The notes: generated by a model not told the origin, from the sequence alone. DNA of 64,000 nt from Larkinella humicola (GCF_008727875.1 NZ_VTWS01000004.1:124001-188000), one strand, 5' to 3'. Positions 51,247-60,471 are shown, counted from the stretch's first letter. Made by a program: numbers and translations.

Positions 51247-52113
51247 ATGACAACACTCGAAAACGACTTTATCAAAGTGAGCATCCGTTCCCAGGGCGCT
51301 GAACTAACCTCCATTTATAACAAAAAAACGGGCCTTGAACACCTCTGGCAGGCCGATCCGGCAGTTTGGGGCTGGCACGCGCCGAATCTGTTTCCGGTAG
51401 TGGGCGGCTGCCTGAACAACGAGATTATCGTCGAAGGAGAACCATATCCGATGGAACGGCACGGTTTTACGCGGCAATCTGAATTTGCGGTGGTTGAAGC
51501 CACACCAACCAAGGCCTGTTTTTCCCTGAAATCCAACGAAAAAACACGGGCGGTTTACCCCTATGAATTTGATTTCCAGATCGAATACCAGATCGATAAC
51601 CAGGTGCTGACGCTTATTTACCGCGTTTTCAACCGGGAAAACAAACGGATGTATTTCTCCGTGGGCTCGCACCCGGCCTTTGCGGTGCCGTTTTTTCCGA
51701 ACGAAAAATACGAGGATTATTACCTGGAATTTCAGAACGAAGAACCGCTGGAACGCCACATGCTGTCGGCCAAAGGCTATTTTACGGGCGAAACCGAGCC
51801 GGTTCTGACCGTCGACAAACAGTTGCCGCTGACCGCCGATTTATTCAATGACGACGCGCTGGTGTTCAAAAACCTGGCTTCCCGGAGCGTAACGATCCGG
51901 AGCCGCAACCACGATCATGCCGTAACGGTTAGCTTTCCGGCGTTTCCATATCTGGGCATCTGGGCCAAACCGGGCGGGAAGTTTGTCTGCATCGAACCCT
52001 GGCTGGGCTGTGCCGACCGCGAGGGAACGCCCGTGCCGTTCGAAGAAAAAGAAGCCATTCAGCACGTTGAGCCGAATGGTTTGTTTGAAACCGGGTATAC
52101 GATTGGGGTATAA
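51247..52113 (+). CDS. Aldose 1-epimerase family protein
   Basis: Start at ATG 51247 (MTTLENDFIKVSIRSQGAEL), giving 288 residues; a TTG 24 bases earlier is less likely. It is a galactose-mutarotase-like protein: AELTSIYNKKTGLEHLWQAD, HGFTRQSEFAVVEATPTKAC, then FSVGSHPAFAVPFFPNEKYE containing the expected catalytic His, and the late YLGIWAKPGGKFVCIEPWLG with the catalytic Glu. This YeaD/LacX-like branch acts on hexoses or hexose phosphates. Single gene divergent from the exporter. Confidence 0.9.
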   Translation: MTTLENDFIKVSIRSQGAELTSIYNKKTGLEHLWQADPAVWGWHAPNLFPVVGGCLNNEIIVEGEPYPMERHGFTRQSEFAVVEATPTKACFSLKSNEKTRAVYPYEFDFQIEYQIDNQVLTLIYRVFNRENKRMYFSVGSHPAFAVPFFPNEKYEDYYLEFQNEEPLERHMLSAKGYFTGETEPVLTVDKQLPLTADLFNDDALVFKNLASRSVTIRSRNHDHAVTVSFPAFPYLGIWAKPGGKFVCIEPWLGCADREGTPVPFEEKEAIQHVEPNGLFETGYTIGV

Positions 52114-52166
52114 TGACCTCCGCTTAAAAAGCGTGACAATCACTAATGGCTGGCAAAGGCTAACCG

Positions 52167-52556
52167 TCAAGATTGTTTTACCCACTTTATGAAAAAACCA
52201 TTAATTTGAGTAGGGGTTGTTGAAAGTCGTATTTCACATAGATACTTGCCTGGTGATTGAGAAGCGGACATTGGGTCAAATAATAAATGCTCAGGTAATT
52301 GGATGTATTTTTGACCATCTATTTCAGCCGAAAATTTAATTTCCAGTTGAGGATGGGTCATTGATTTTAACTCCTGAAAACGAACCTCTTTGCTGGTAGC
52401 CTGAGGCATAAGCGTCCCTATTGATCCTTTCGTGGTCTGAACGTGAGTCAGGGTCTTGCCGGTCAAATTGACGAATTTAACCCGAATGGCCGGTTTGATT
52501 TCTGCACACGAAAACAGAAGGGTACAGGCCACGAAGAGGAAAAGTAAAGTCTTCAT
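52167..52556 (-). CDS. Small lipoprotein of unknown function
   Basis: A 129-residue lipoprotein: MKTLLFLFVACTLLFSCAEI has a lipobox with Cys17. The mature part is beta-rich (IRVKFVNLTGKTLTHVQTTK, then LEIKFSAEIDGQKYIQLPEH) with one further cysteine, possibly an Ig-like domain. No acidic surface-export signal follows the cysteine (AEIKP), so it may stay on the periplasmic face. Convergent with the epimerase gene; 53 bases between them. Confidence 0.65.
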   Translation of the reverse strand: MKTLLFLFVACTLLFSCAEIKPAIRVKFVNLTGKTLTHVQTTKGSIGTLMPQATSKEVRFQELKSMTHPQLEIKFSAEIDGQKYIQLPEHLLFDPMSASQSPGKYLCEIRLSTTPTQINGFFIKWVKQS

Positions 52557-52723
52557 AAAGTTGCCAGGTTTAAAGTAGTAAGTGAATGCAGAATCTTCAT
52601 TTTGCTACCAGAAACGAGTGGTTCTGATGAATGACCTTCTGCTATTCAAAGACCCGATTGGCAGGCCAATAGGTTGGAGTCGAAAAGAAAATAATATCAG
52701 AATTGTGGGTCTTTTATTTATGC

Positions 52724-52771
52724 GAAAAGCTCCTGTCGTGTGGCCGCAAAACCACACAACAGGAGCTTTTC
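52724..52771. terminator. Hairpin downstream of the OmpA gene
   Basis: GAAAAGCTCCTGTCGTGTGG (52724-52743) pairs with 52752-52771 (20 bases, one mismatch, 8-base loop). It begins 53 bases after the OmpA-like stop codon (minus strand), with A-run/T-run at the stem base, so a bidirectional terminator is likely. Confidence 0.7.
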
Positions 52772-52824
52772 TTACTTTTGCAGAAACCACCCCAAATTTT
52801 GGGATGAATCAGCATTGTTTTAAT

Positions 52825-53664
52825 TTATTTCTGCTCCGTCAGCAGGTTGAAGAATTCGTCCAGTTTTGGCAACAGAACGATTTCGGTCCGGCGGTTGGCC
52901 TGACGACCCGCTTCCGTGGTGTTGTCTTCTTTCGGGATAAATTCCGAACGCCCACCCGCCGTTAAGCGGGACGGTGCTACGCCAAACTGGGTTTGCAGGG
53001 TCCGAACCACCGAAGTTGCCCGCATAACGCTCAAATCCCAGTTGTCTTTCAGGAATTGCGTCGAGATCGGGTAAACGTCCGTGTGGCCTTCCACCAGCAC
53101 ATCCAGGTTGCGGTGGTCGTTGATCACCTGCGCTACTTTACCCAATACCGATTCTGCCTGTTTGTTCAGCACATAACTGGCGGAAGGAAACAACATTTTG
53201 TCGGAGATAGAAACGTATACAACGCCTTTTTTCACTTCCACCTGTACATCGCTGTCGTTGATGTCGGACAGAGACCGTTTCAGGTTTTTCACCAATAACA
53301 GGTTGATGGAATCTCTTCTTTGGGCAGAAGAGGAAACATTCGAGAGCGTTTCCAGTGACCGACGGATGCTTTCGGCACCCGCTTTGCTGACAATCGACAG
53401 ATCAGCCATCCGGTCCAACAGGTTTGTGTTGGTTTTTTTCAGGTAATCCAACTGGCTCTGTAAATCCGTAATCTGGCCGTTTTTGGTGAGTAGTTCCGCG
53501 TCTTTGGTTCCGATGGTGCTCTGCAGACTGGCCGTTTTTTTGGCGCAATCTTCCAATTCCATTTTTACTTTATCATGAACGGTTTGCAATTCAGCTAATC
53601 GCTTTTTGCTTTTACAGGAGGTAATTACGGTTAAGAGGGCAATGGCAAGCAGGAAATTTTTCAT
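52825..53664 (-). CDS. OmpA-family lipoprotein
   Basis: Start at ATG 53664 (MKNFLLAIALLTVITSCKSK), which gives a lipoprotein signal with Cys17; the longer frame to 53760 would include the promoter. The 279-residue product has a coiled coil (~25-120; LAELQTVHDKVKMELEDCAK, GQITDLQSQLDYLKKTNTNL) and a C-terminal OmpA/MotB peptidoglycan-binding domain with LVEGHTDVYPI and the NWDLSVMRATSVVRTL helix. It anchors the outer membrane to peptidoglycan. Ends in an OmpA-typical GRSEFIP / NRRTEIVLLPK stretch. Confidence 0.92.
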   Translation of the reverse strand: MKNFLLAIALLTVITSCKSKKRLAELQTVHDKVKMELEDCAKKTASLQSTIGTKDAELLTKNGQITDLQSQLDYLKKTNTNLLDRMADLSIVSKAGAESIRRSLETLSNVSSSAQRRDSINLLLVKNLKRSLSDINDSDVQVEVKKGVVYVSISDKMLFPSASYVLNKQAESVLGKVAQVINDHRNLDVLVEGHTDVYPISTQFLKDNWDLSVMRATSVVRTLQTQFGVAPSRLTAGGRSEFIPKEDNTTEAGRQANRRTEIVLLPKLDEFFNLLTEQK

Positions 53665-53714
53665 ATTTTTTGTTAGGGATAATAAAATTATTTTAGGGTT
53701 AACGCTAAAGCTCT

Positions 53715-53747
53715 GCAAGTTACGAAGCAAATGGGGAAGGTAACAAA
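53715..53747 (-). promoter_or_regulatory. Promoter of the OmpA-like gene
   Basis: Minus strand: TTTG (53747-53744), 21 bases, TAACTTGC (53722-53715), which lacks one T of the -7 consensus. It lies 50 bases before the chosen ATG and inside the longer frame, which supports the shorter start. Confidence 0.45.
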
Positions 53748-53798
53748 TGGATTTTTGCATTATTTCTCTTTTTAAGCTTTTTCTAATTATTCGGTCTT

Positions 53799-54995
53799 TT
53801 AAAACCGCGCCAGGGCTTTTTCCGAGACCGTCAGCCCGATTGACAGGGAAGAGGTGGCCGCCGGAGACGGCGCGTTGCAGATGTGGATCGCCCGGTCGGT
53901 TTCCAGAATCGCAAAGTCGTCGAGCAAGCCGCCGGTTCGGTCGCAGGCCTGGGCGCGGACGCCCGAACCGCCTTCCATCAAGTCGTTTTCCTGAATTTCA
54001 GGAATCAATTCCTGCAAGGCTTTCGTAAAAGCCGACTTCGAGAAAGACCGGTACATTTCGCCCAGCCCCGTTTCCCAGTATTTGGCCGCTACTTTCTGAA
54101 AACCGGGCCAGCTCAGGGTTTCGTACATCTCCTTTAAATTAATATCCGACTTCCGGTAGCCCTCCCGCTGAAACGCCAAAACCGCATTCGGCCCGGCTTC
54201 GACACCGCCGTGCACCATGCGCGTAAAATGAACGCCGAGAAAAGGAAAGTTCGGGTCCGGAACCGGATAGATCAGGTTCCGGACGAGGTATTCTTTTTCA
54301 GGTCGGATCTTGAAGTATTCGCCCCGGAAGGGAATAATCCGGACGTCAATCTCCTGGCGTTGGGTGAGTTGCGCGATTTTGTCGGAATACAGCCCGGCGC
54401 AGTTGATGACCAGCTTCGTTTCGTAGGTGGCCCGGTCGGTCACCACCACCGAGAGCGTGTTGCCCGGGGTGATCTGGGTCACTTTCTCGCCCAGCCGAAT
54501 TTCTCCCCCCAGTTCGCGCAGCTTTTCGGCGTATTTTTCGCACACCTGTACGTAGTCGATAATACCGGTTTGCGGCACCCACATCCCTTCAACGCCCCGA
54601 ACGTGCGGTTCGATTTCGTGCATTTCGGACAGCGTTAGCTTTTTGAGTCCTTCCAGACCGTTTTGCTGTCCGCGCTGGTATAAATTGTCCAGAAGTGGTA
54701 CTTCTTCCGGTTTAGTCGCCACGACGATTTTGCCGCAGAGTTCATACGGAACATTTTCCTGTTCGCAGAATTCGAGCAGCATCCAGTAGCCCCGGATGCA
54801 GTTGGTCGCTTTCAGACTGCCCGGTTTGTAATACAGCCCCGAATGAATAACGCCACTGTTGTGGCCGGTTTGGTGGGCGGCCAGCCGGTTTTCTTTCTCG
54901 ATGACGGTGACCGAAAGGCCGGGCCGCTGGCGCTTGATTTGCAGCGCCGTCGCCAGCCCGACAATACCGCCCCCGATGATAATGATGTCATTCAT
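53799..54995 (-). CDS. lhgO: L-2-hydroxyglutarate oxidase
   Basis: A 398-residue FAD enzyme of the DAO family. The FAD loop is IIIGGGIVGLATALQIKRQR at the N-terminus; AAHQTGHNSGVIHSGLYYKP and the late GVRAQACDRTGGLLDDFAI are diagnostic of LhgO/YgaF. It oxidises L-2-hydroxyglutarate to 2-oxoglutarate, either repairing a metabolic side product or feeding electrons to quinones. Single gene followed by OmpA across 134 bases. Confidence 0.93.
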   Translation of the reverse strand: MNDIIIIGGGIVGLATALQIKRQRPGLSVTVIEKENRLAAHQTGHNSGVIHSGLYYKPGSLKATNCIRGYWMLLEFCEQENVPYELCGKIVVATKPEEVPLLDNLYQRGQQNGLEGLKKLTLSEMHEIEPHVRGVEGMWVPQTGIIDYVQVCEKYAEKLRELGGEIRLGEKVTQITPGNTLSVVVTDRATYETKLVINCAGLYSDKIAQLTQRQEIDVRIIPFRGEYFKIRPEKEYLVRNLIYPVPDPNFPFLGVHFTRMVHGGVEAGPNAVLAFQREGYRKSDINLKEMYETLSWPGFQKVAAKYWETGLGEMYRSFSKSAFTKALQELIPEIQENDLMEGGSGVRAQACDRTGGLLDDFAILETDRAIHICNAPSPAATSSLSIGLTVSEKALARF

Positions 54996-55041
54996 GTCAC
55001 TTTACTTTTGGAGGATGAAACATCATAAAAACAGAATAATC

Positions 55042-55125
55042 AATGTAAAATGATGAATATCAAATGTAAAAGTTAAGAATGCGTTGCTGAAACACTTTTA
55101 CATTTGATATTCATCATTTTACATT
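55042..55125. repeat. Perfect 32-bp-arm inverted repeat
   Basis: Arms 55042-55073 and 55094-55125 are exact complements (AATGTAAAATGATGAATATC...), with a 20-base loop. It lies between anmK (3' end) and lhgO (5' end), both on the minus strand. Perfect pairing over 32 bases means recent origin or active maintenance. Confidence 0.85.
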
Positions 55126-55159
55126 TAGCGTTTTTTAGCAAAAAAAAACCGCTTACTAT

Positions 55160-56359
55160 TTAATTCGGAAAAGAAACCTTGCCCATCGACACCGTCGGAA
55201 CGCCCTGCCGATTGCCGAACGACGTGAAGCCTCCTGCGACGGCTTCGTTTGCTAAAACCGCAAATAGAATGGCTTCTTTGGCATCACCGGAAATACCGAG
55301 ATCGTCGGTGTTGGCGAAGCGGCAGTCGGGCAACAATTCCTGAATCGCGCCAGTCAGAACCGGGTTGTGCATGCCGCCCCCGCTGCGGTAAACGACATAC
55401 GATTCCCCCGGTTTGATGACGGTTTGAATGGCTTCGGCGATGGTTTCCGCGCTGAACCGGGTCAGGGTTGCAATCAGATCTTCGGGCGTCAGGTGGTTGC
55501 CGGTCTGGCTGCGTTGCAGCGCCTGTTCGACGTAATCGGGGTTAAATACTTCCGGTCCTGTAGTTTTTGGAAAGGAAGCCTTGAAAAACGAATCTTTTTT
55601 CAATAGTTGCACTAAATCCTGATTCACGGACCCGCTGGCGGCAATCCGGCCATCGGCGTCGTACGGTTTGTTGAAAAGCTGCCGGGTAAAGGCGTCGATG
55701 AGCGTGTTACCGGGGCCGGTATCGGTCGTAAAGACTTCGTTGGCGTCCAGGTTGCCCGGCAGGTAGGTAAAATTGGCAATACCGCCCATGTTGAGCATCA
55801 GGCGGTTTTCGTCTTTCTTTGAAAAAATAAAATAATCGCCATACACGGCCAGTGGAGCGCCTTCGCCCCCTTTGGCAATGTGTTTCTGACGAAAATCACT
55901 GAGGGTTATGATGCCCGTGGTCACGGCAACGTGGTCACCGTCACCGATCTGGAGCGTTGCATTCGGGAATTGAGCGAGTTTGTGCTGGCTTTTGGGCGCG
56001 TGAAAAACCGTCTGGCCGTGGCTGGCCACCAGATCGACATCGCTGGCCGTCAGGTTCCAGTGGCGAAGGCAGTCGGTCACCATTTGGCCGTGCAATTGCC
56101 CAATCCAGGCATTGAGCAGACACAGATGTTGAAAATCAATTTCTTTTTTGGCAAAAACTTTCCGTATTTCCGCCTTCAGGTCGTCGGTATACGGAACGGT
56201 CTCGAAATGGGTGAGCGACACGTCGGTTTGGGGGCCAAAGCCTTTAATATGGCAAAGGGCCACGTCCAGACCGTCCATCGAAGTACCCGACATCAGCCCG
56301 ACGATCCGGCGTTCCGGGCGTTGGGCCAATTCATAAAGGTGTTGTATCTGGATGTTCAT
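55160..56359 (-). CDS. anmK: Anhydro-N-acetylmuramic acid kinase
   Basis: Start at ATG 56359 (MNIQIQHLYELAQRPERRIV), just after the promoter; the frame is open 66 bases further but that covers the promoter palindrome. AnmK signatures: GLMSGTSMDGLDVALCHIKG (ATP/ribose loop with catalytic Asp), VASHGQTVFHAP and DTGPGNTLIDAF. It phosphorylates and opens 1,6-anhydroMurNAc released during cell-wall turnover, feeding recycling. Single gene, divergent from fructosamine kinase. Confidence 0.95.
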   Translation of the reverse strand: MNIQIQHLYELAQRPERRIVGLMSGTSMDGLDVALCHIKGFGPQTDVSLTHFETVPYTDDLKAEIRKVFAKKEIDFQHLCLLNAWIGQLHGQMVTDCLRHWNLTASDVDLVASHGQTVFHAPKSQHKLAQFPNATLQIGDGDHVAVTTGIITLSDFRQKHIAKGGEGAPLAVYGDYFIFSKKDENRLMLNMGGIANFTYLPGNLDANEVFTTDTGPGNTLIDAFTRQLFNKPYDADGRIAASGSVNQDLVQLLKKDSFFKASFPKTTGPEVFNPDYVEQALQRSQTGNHLTPEDLIATLTRFSAETIAEAIQTVIKPGESYVVYRSGGGMHNPVLTGAIQELLPDCRFANTDDLGISGDAKEAILFAVLANEAVAGGFTSFGNRQGVPTVSMGKVSFPN

Positions 56360-56369
56360 AGCGCGGGGA

Positions 56370-56393
56370 CAAGTTGGCAAAAGTACCAACTTG
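56370..56393 (-). promoter_or_regulatory. anmK promoter inside a palindrome
   Basis: TACTTTTG on the minus strand (56385-56378), a TAnnTTTG match 18 bases before the ATG, is framed exactly by CAAGTTGG (56370-56377) and CCAACTTG (56386-56393). A repressor bound to this palindrome would cover the -7 box. Confidence 0.55.
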
Positions 56394-56443
56394 AAACTGT
56401 AAATCGAAACAGTGAACCACGACAACCGAAACAGTAACTAGCG

Positions 56444-57322
56444 ATGTGGCTGGGAGAAGAACAGTTTGATTTTTTTGAGGGGGTATTTTTCCAGACCCTG
56501 GGCCGATCGGTCGAGGTGTTGGAAGCCCGGTTTTTGGTGGGTGGTAATGTCAACACGGCTGCGCAGGTTTTTTCGTCGGAAGGGCTGTTTTTCGTAAAAT
56601 GGAACCCCGAAGAGAATGTCGACATGTTTGAGTGGGAAGCGCGCGGGCTGGACCTGCTCCGGTCAACGGAAGCCATCTACATTCCCGAAGTCATTGGCTA
56701 CGGAAAATACCGCGACAAGACCTATCTGGTGCTCGAATACATCGATCCGGTCGTGCCTAAATCCAACTACTGGGAATCATTCGGGCAGTCGCTGGCGTTG
56801 TTACATTCACACACGCAGTCCAAATTCGGATTACACTTTGATAATTACATCGGTTCGCTGCTGCAAAGCAACACATTAACAGACAACGGAATCACGTTTT
56901 ACATCGAACAGCGTCTTCAGCCGCAGGCCGGTATGGCTCTTTACAAAGGACTTATTTCGAAAGAGTTATACGCTAAGTTTCAGAAATTATACCAACGGCT
57001 TCCTGATTTATTACCGGTCGAACGCCCGGCCTTGTTACACGGCGATTTGTGGTCGGGCAATGTGATGGTGAACGAGCAGGGCGACGCAGCCCTCATCGAT
57101 CCGGCGGTTTATTACGGTTTGCGCGAAGCTGAACTGGCGTTTACGACCTTGTTTGGCGGTTTCGATGAGCGGTTTTACGATGCCTACGATGAAGCGTTTC
57201 CGATGGAAGACGGTTTTCAGGAGCGGATCCCGATTTACAATTTGTATCCGTTGCTGGTACACCTCAACTTGTTTGGAACGGGTTACCTCAGTGGGATTGA
57301 GCGGGTGTTGAATCGGTTTTGA
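56444..57322 (+). CDS. Fructosamine kinase family protein
   Basis: A 292-residue APH-fold kinase. FLVGGNVNTAAQVFSSEGLF is the glycine loop region, FVKWNPEENVDMFEWEARGL carries the ATP-binding Lys and Glu, LLHGDLWSGNVMVNEQGDAA is the catalytic loop (HGDLWSGN) and LIDPAVYYGLREAELAFTTL the metal-binding part. It phosphorylates fructosamines or ribulosamines, starting deglycation of proteins or use of Amadori products. Divergent from anmK; the next gene starts 28 bases later. Confidence 0.93.
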   Translation: MWLGEEQFDFFEGVFFQTLGRSVEVLEARFLVGGNVNTAAQVFSSEGLFFVKWNPEENVDMFEWEARGLDLLRSTEAIYIPEVIGYGKYRDKTYLVLEYIDPVVPKSNYWESFGQSLALLHSHTQSKFGLHFDNYIGSLLQSNTLTDNGITFYIEQRLQPQAGMALYKGLISKELYAKFQKLYQRLPDLLPVERPALLHGDLWSGNVMVNEQGDAALIDPAVYYGLREAELAFTTLFGGFDERFYDAYDEAFPMEDGFQERIPIYNLYPLLVHLNLFGTGYLSGIERVLNRF

Positions 57323-57350
57323 ATCAGTCCGGTTCAAATTACGTAGTTAT

Positions 57351-58736
57351 ATGGAAATCAACTCATTCGAAGATTTTAAGCTCAATAAACAGTTGCTAAC
57401 GGCGGTCGCGGAAGCGGGGTATGAGCAACCCACCCCCATCCAGCAACAGGCCATTCCGCTGGCGATGGCGGGGCACGATGTGCTGGGCATTGCGCAGACC
57501 GGCACCGGCAAAACCGCGGCTTACCTGTTGCCGCTGCTGATGAAAATCAAATACGCGCAGGGGCAACATCCCCGGGCCTTGATTCTGGCGCCCACGCGCG
57601 AACTGGCGATGCAGATCGATGCCGCCATTACGGAACTGGCCAAATACACCGACATCCGGCATATGGCGCTCTACGGCGGAATTGGACCGAAAGCGCAGAT
57701 TGAAGCCGTTCAGAAAGGCGTCGATATTCTGGTGGCAACGCCGGGACGGTTTTCGGATCTTTATTCGCGGGGCGAAATCGTGGTGAAGCAATTGACGACG
57801 ATGGTGATGGACGAAGCCGACAAAATCATGGACATGGGATTCATGCCGCAGATCCGGAAAATTCTGGAAGTGATTCCGGTGAAACGGCAAAACCTGCTGT
57901 TTTCGGCCACGTTTCCGCCAAAAGTAGAAGAGCTGTCCTACGAATTTCTGGAGTTTCCGATGCGGGTAGAGGTGACGCCCCAGGCGTCGACCGCCGATAT
58001 GGTGACGCAGAAAATCTACGCCGTTCCTAATTTCAGGACCAAGATCGACTTGCTGGCCCATCTCATGAGTTTCGAAGCCGCCAGCCGGGTAATTGTGTTT
58101 GCACGCTCCAAAGAAACCGCCAATAACATCTATAAATTTCTGGCCCGAAAAGTCATTGCCGACGACCGGATTCGTGTTCTGCACGCCAACAAAGGCCAGA
58201 ATACGCGGATCAATTCGATGGAAGCCTTTAAGGAAGGAAACATTCGGGTGCTGGTGACCACCGACGTGACGGCGCGGGGCATCGACGTCAACCTGGTGAG
58301 TCACGTCATTAATTTCGATGTGCCACTGATTTACGAAGATTACGTCCACCGGATCGGGCGGACGGGCCGCGCCAACCATACTGGCGAAGCCATTACGTTT
58401 GTAACGATGGCGGAAGAGTACCACATCCGGCAGATTGAGAAAATTATCCGGATGGAGATTCCACGCGAACCCATCCCGGAGGCCGTGCCGATTACCGAAA
58501 CCCCGTTCGACGAACAGCAGGATTATCTGCGGGAGATCGACGACCAGCGGAAAAAGGAAGATCCAACGTTTAAGGGGGCGTTTCACGAGAAAAAAGGAAT
58601 TCCCGTCAAAGGCCGTACAAATTCCAACAAAACAGCGCCCACCCGCAGCACGTCGACGCGCGGAAAAGCCCCCAAAAGTCCGACGGCCCGCAGTGGCAAA
58701 CCCAAAACCGGCCCACCCCGGCGCCGGAAGACGTAA
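57351..58736 (+). CDS. DEAD-box RNA helicase
   Basis: A 461-residue RhlE-like helicase. Q motif FEDFKLNKQLLTAVAEAGYE and QPTPIQQQAIP, motif I AQTGTGKTAAYLLPL, Ia APTRELAMQ, II VMDEADKIMDMGF, III FSATFPP, V TTDVTARGID and VI YVHRIGRTGRA. The C-terminal ~80 residues are basic and low in complexity (RTNSNKTAPTRSTSTRGKAP), a non-specific RNA-binding tail. Likely role: ribosome assembly or mRNA turnover. Co-oriented with fructosamine kinase. Confidence 0.95.
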   Translation: MEINSFEDFKLNKQLLTAVAEAGYEQPTPIQQQAIPLAMAGHDVLGIAQTGTGKTAAYLLPLLMKIKYAQGQHPRALILAPTRELAMQIDAAITELAKYTDIRHMALYGGIGPKAQIEAVQKGVDILVATPGRFSDLYSRGEIVVKQLTTMVMDEADKIMDMGFMPQIRKILEVIPVKRQNLLFSATFPPKVEELSYEFLEFPMRVEVTPQASTADMVTQKIYAVPNFRTKIDLLAHLMSFEAASRVIVFARSKETANNIYKFLARKVIADDRIRVLHANKGQNTRINSMEAFKEGNIRVLVTTDVTARGIDVNLVSHVINFDVPLIYEDYVHRIGRTGRANHTGEAITFVTMAEEYHIRQIEKIIRMEIPREPIPEAVPITETPFDEQQDYLREIDDQRKKEDPTFKGAFHEKKGIPVKGRTNSNKTAPTRSTSTRGKAPKSPTARSGKPKTGPPRRRKT

Positions 58737-58750
58737 CCGTTTTTCAATAT

Positions 58751-58780
58751 TTTGTACTAAATTGAATCCCCCTACGTTTT
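58751..58780 (+). promoter_or_regulatory. Possible promoter of the TPR gene
   Basis: TTTG (58751-58754), 18 bases, TACGTTTT (58773-58780), one base off the -7 consensus. The -7 lies in the loop of a small hairpin CCCCTA/TAGGGG, which may instead end the helicase transcript. Confidence 0.35.
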
Positions 58781-58806
58781 ATAGGGGTTAGTACGTTGAA
58801 CGTCAC

Positions 58807-59580
58807 ATGAATAATCGGACAAAAGGAATACGGTTTTTCGGTCTTTTGCTTTGCCTGCCCCTGGGCGTTTTTGCACAGACCGGATCACTGGTAAGTTCTG
58901 CCCGGAAGGTCGAAGCCGGTAAGAGTGATACCGTTGTTGAGGTTTCCAAAGAGCCCAGCCGCACAGTAGCTAACCCCATGGTGACGCCTTTGTTTGGGGA
59001 ACAGGCAAAATCGGCCAAGCACATTGACTGGGAAGTGCGGTTTTTGAACGAATGCGACCAGAGCTTTGCCAACCGGAAGGAAGCGAGCCAGTTTTTCTCG
59101 ACCCGCGCCTGGGAATACCTGACGGAAGGGCAACTGGATACCGCTACCTACCGCTTTAATCTCGCCTGGCTTCTGGACGACAAAAATTCCGATACGTATT
59201 GGGGTCTGGGCGTTATCAGCTACCAGCAAAACAAGATGCCTGAGTCGATTCGACTCCTGAAAAAAGGACTGGCCGTGGCCGACAGCAATGCCGTTCTGAT
59301 GACCGACCTCGCCACGGTAGAACTCAAGCAGTACAAAGAAAACAAAGATGCCGAACTGCTCGAAGATGCCATTTCGGTACTCAACAAAGCGCTTCAGTAC
59401 GACGTAACGAACGCCAATACCTTCATGCGCTTGTCGTGGGCCAATTTTTCCAAGGGCGATTATTCCGCAGCCTGGGAGAACCTGCACAAAGGCCGCGCAC
59501 TGGATCTGGGCGCTGTTGACTTCGTTTACCTCCAGGAACTCCGCGAGAAAATGCCCGATCCCAAAGGCTTTTTCAAATAA
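58807..59580 (+). CDS. Exported tetratricopeptide-repeat protein
   Basis: A 257-residue protein: signal peptide (IRFFGLLLCLPLGVFAQTGS, ~8-27), a linker, then TPR units from ~85 (LTEGQLDTATYRFNLAWLLD, YWGLGVISYQQNKMPESIRL, LEDAISVLNKALQYDVTNAN, WENLHKGRALDLGAVDFVYL). Such proteins scaffold periplasmic complexes. No enzyme motif is present. Single gene convergent with a membrane protein gene. Confidence 0.85.
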   Translation: MNNRTKGIRFFGLLLCLPLGVFAQTGSLVSSARKVEAGKSDTVVEVSKEPSRTVANPMVTPLFGEQAKSAKHIDWEVRFLNECDQSFANRKEASQFFSTRAWEYLTEGQLDTATYRFNLAWLLDDKNSDTYWGLGVISYQQNKMPESIRLLKKGLAVADSNAVLMTDLATVELKQYKENKDAELLEDAISVLNKALQYDVTNANTFMRLSWANFSKGDYSAAWENLHKGRALDLGAVDFVYLQELREKMPDPKGFFK

Positions 59581-59602
59581 ATACCCAATACGGGTGGCTG
59601 AT

Positions 59603-60319
59603 TTAAACCGCAACGGTCTTTGCTTGGTCCGGATTAAACTTCTGCATGTAGTACCGGATCGTCCGACCAATCAGAATGCCCCCAATAACCCCCGGCAATA
59701 CCCAGGCTGCGATGTCGATCATGAAATGATGGTCGGGCAAATACCGGGTATTGACCACCGCGAAAGCCGTTAGTGTGGCAATGTAAGAACCGCACATGCG
59801 GCTGATATGCCCAAAGAACCACTCCATCTTGCCGTACCGGGCTTTTTCCGGATTGTGGAATAACCTGACATCGTATAGGGCATTGGTAAACAGAAGACCG
59901 GCAAAGAAGAAATAGAGGATGCCAAACGTAGAGAGACTGCCCGTCGAAAACCATCCCACAACCGCTTGAACACCCAGACCAAACATGACCAGCGACGCGC
60001 CCAAAGCTCCATATGCGGCAAGCTGATCCGTTTGAGTCAACCGGTTTTGTGCTTTTTTTAGCCGCAGAATGCGCCGGCCGGAAAAGCAGAAGTAGAAACT
60101 CAGGATCGCAATGAAAAGCAGAAATAAGGTGCTGGGTTTGAAGAAAACCAGGTAAACGGCCGTCAGGCAGACTGCGGCCATGCACCAGTAAAACACCTGC
60201 CCGGTTAGTTTGTGCAGGCGACCCCCTTTTTTCGATACCATAGGAACAATGCCCACCAGCAAGGCCAGAAAACCCGCCGTGATGTGGATAATTAACATGA
60301 GTTTTAACAAGAGATTCAT
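59603..60319 (-). CDS. DUF2306-like seven-helix membrane protein
   Basis: Start at ATG 60319 (MNLLLKLMLIIHITAGFLAL), giving 238 residues; an ATG at 60346 would lie only 10 bases past the -7 box. About seven membrane helices; the early His (IHITAGF) and RLHKLTGQVFYWCMAAVCLT fit the DUF2306/cytochrome-b561-like layout, in which paired histidines could bind heme, but this is not proven. Conserved GHISRMCGSYIATLTAFAVV follows. Function unknown. Confidence 0.75.
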   Translation of the reverse strand: MNLLLKLMLIIHITAGFLALLVGIVPMVSKKGGRLHKLTGQVFYWCMAAVCLTAVYLVFFKPSTLFLLFIAILSFYFCFSGRRILRLKKAQNRLTQTDQLAAYGALGASLVMFGLGVQAVVGWFSTGSLSTFGILYFFFAGLLFTNALYDVRLFHNPEKARYGKMEWFFGHISRMCGSYIATLTAFAVVNTRYLPDHHFMIDIAAWVLPGVIGGILIGRTIRYYMQKFNPDQAKTVAV

Positions 60320-60356
60320 GACTCCGAAAGTGTTTAGTTGTGTCAATTCGTTGAAA

Positions 60357-60388
60357 CAAACCTACGTGGAGCCGTTAAATCGGGCAAA
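60357..60388 (-). promoter_or_regulatory. Promoter of the DUF2306-like gene
   Basis: Minus strand: TTTG (60388-60385), 20 bases, TAGGTTTG (60364-60357). Both boxes are perfect and decide the start of the gene at 60319. Confidence 0.78.
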
Positions 60389-60471
60389 TTAACGGGGTGT
60401 ATAGCGGTTTTTTGGGGCGTTTGGCAAGCTTCAGGGTGTTTGGCAAAGCGGCTGGGACGTTTGGCAAGGGC

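Noticed and set aside
57396..58586. 396-codon minus-strand open frame opposite the DEAD-box helicase
   Set aside because: His/Phe/Arg-rich shadow of the helicase reading frame; all helicase motifs are on the plus strand.
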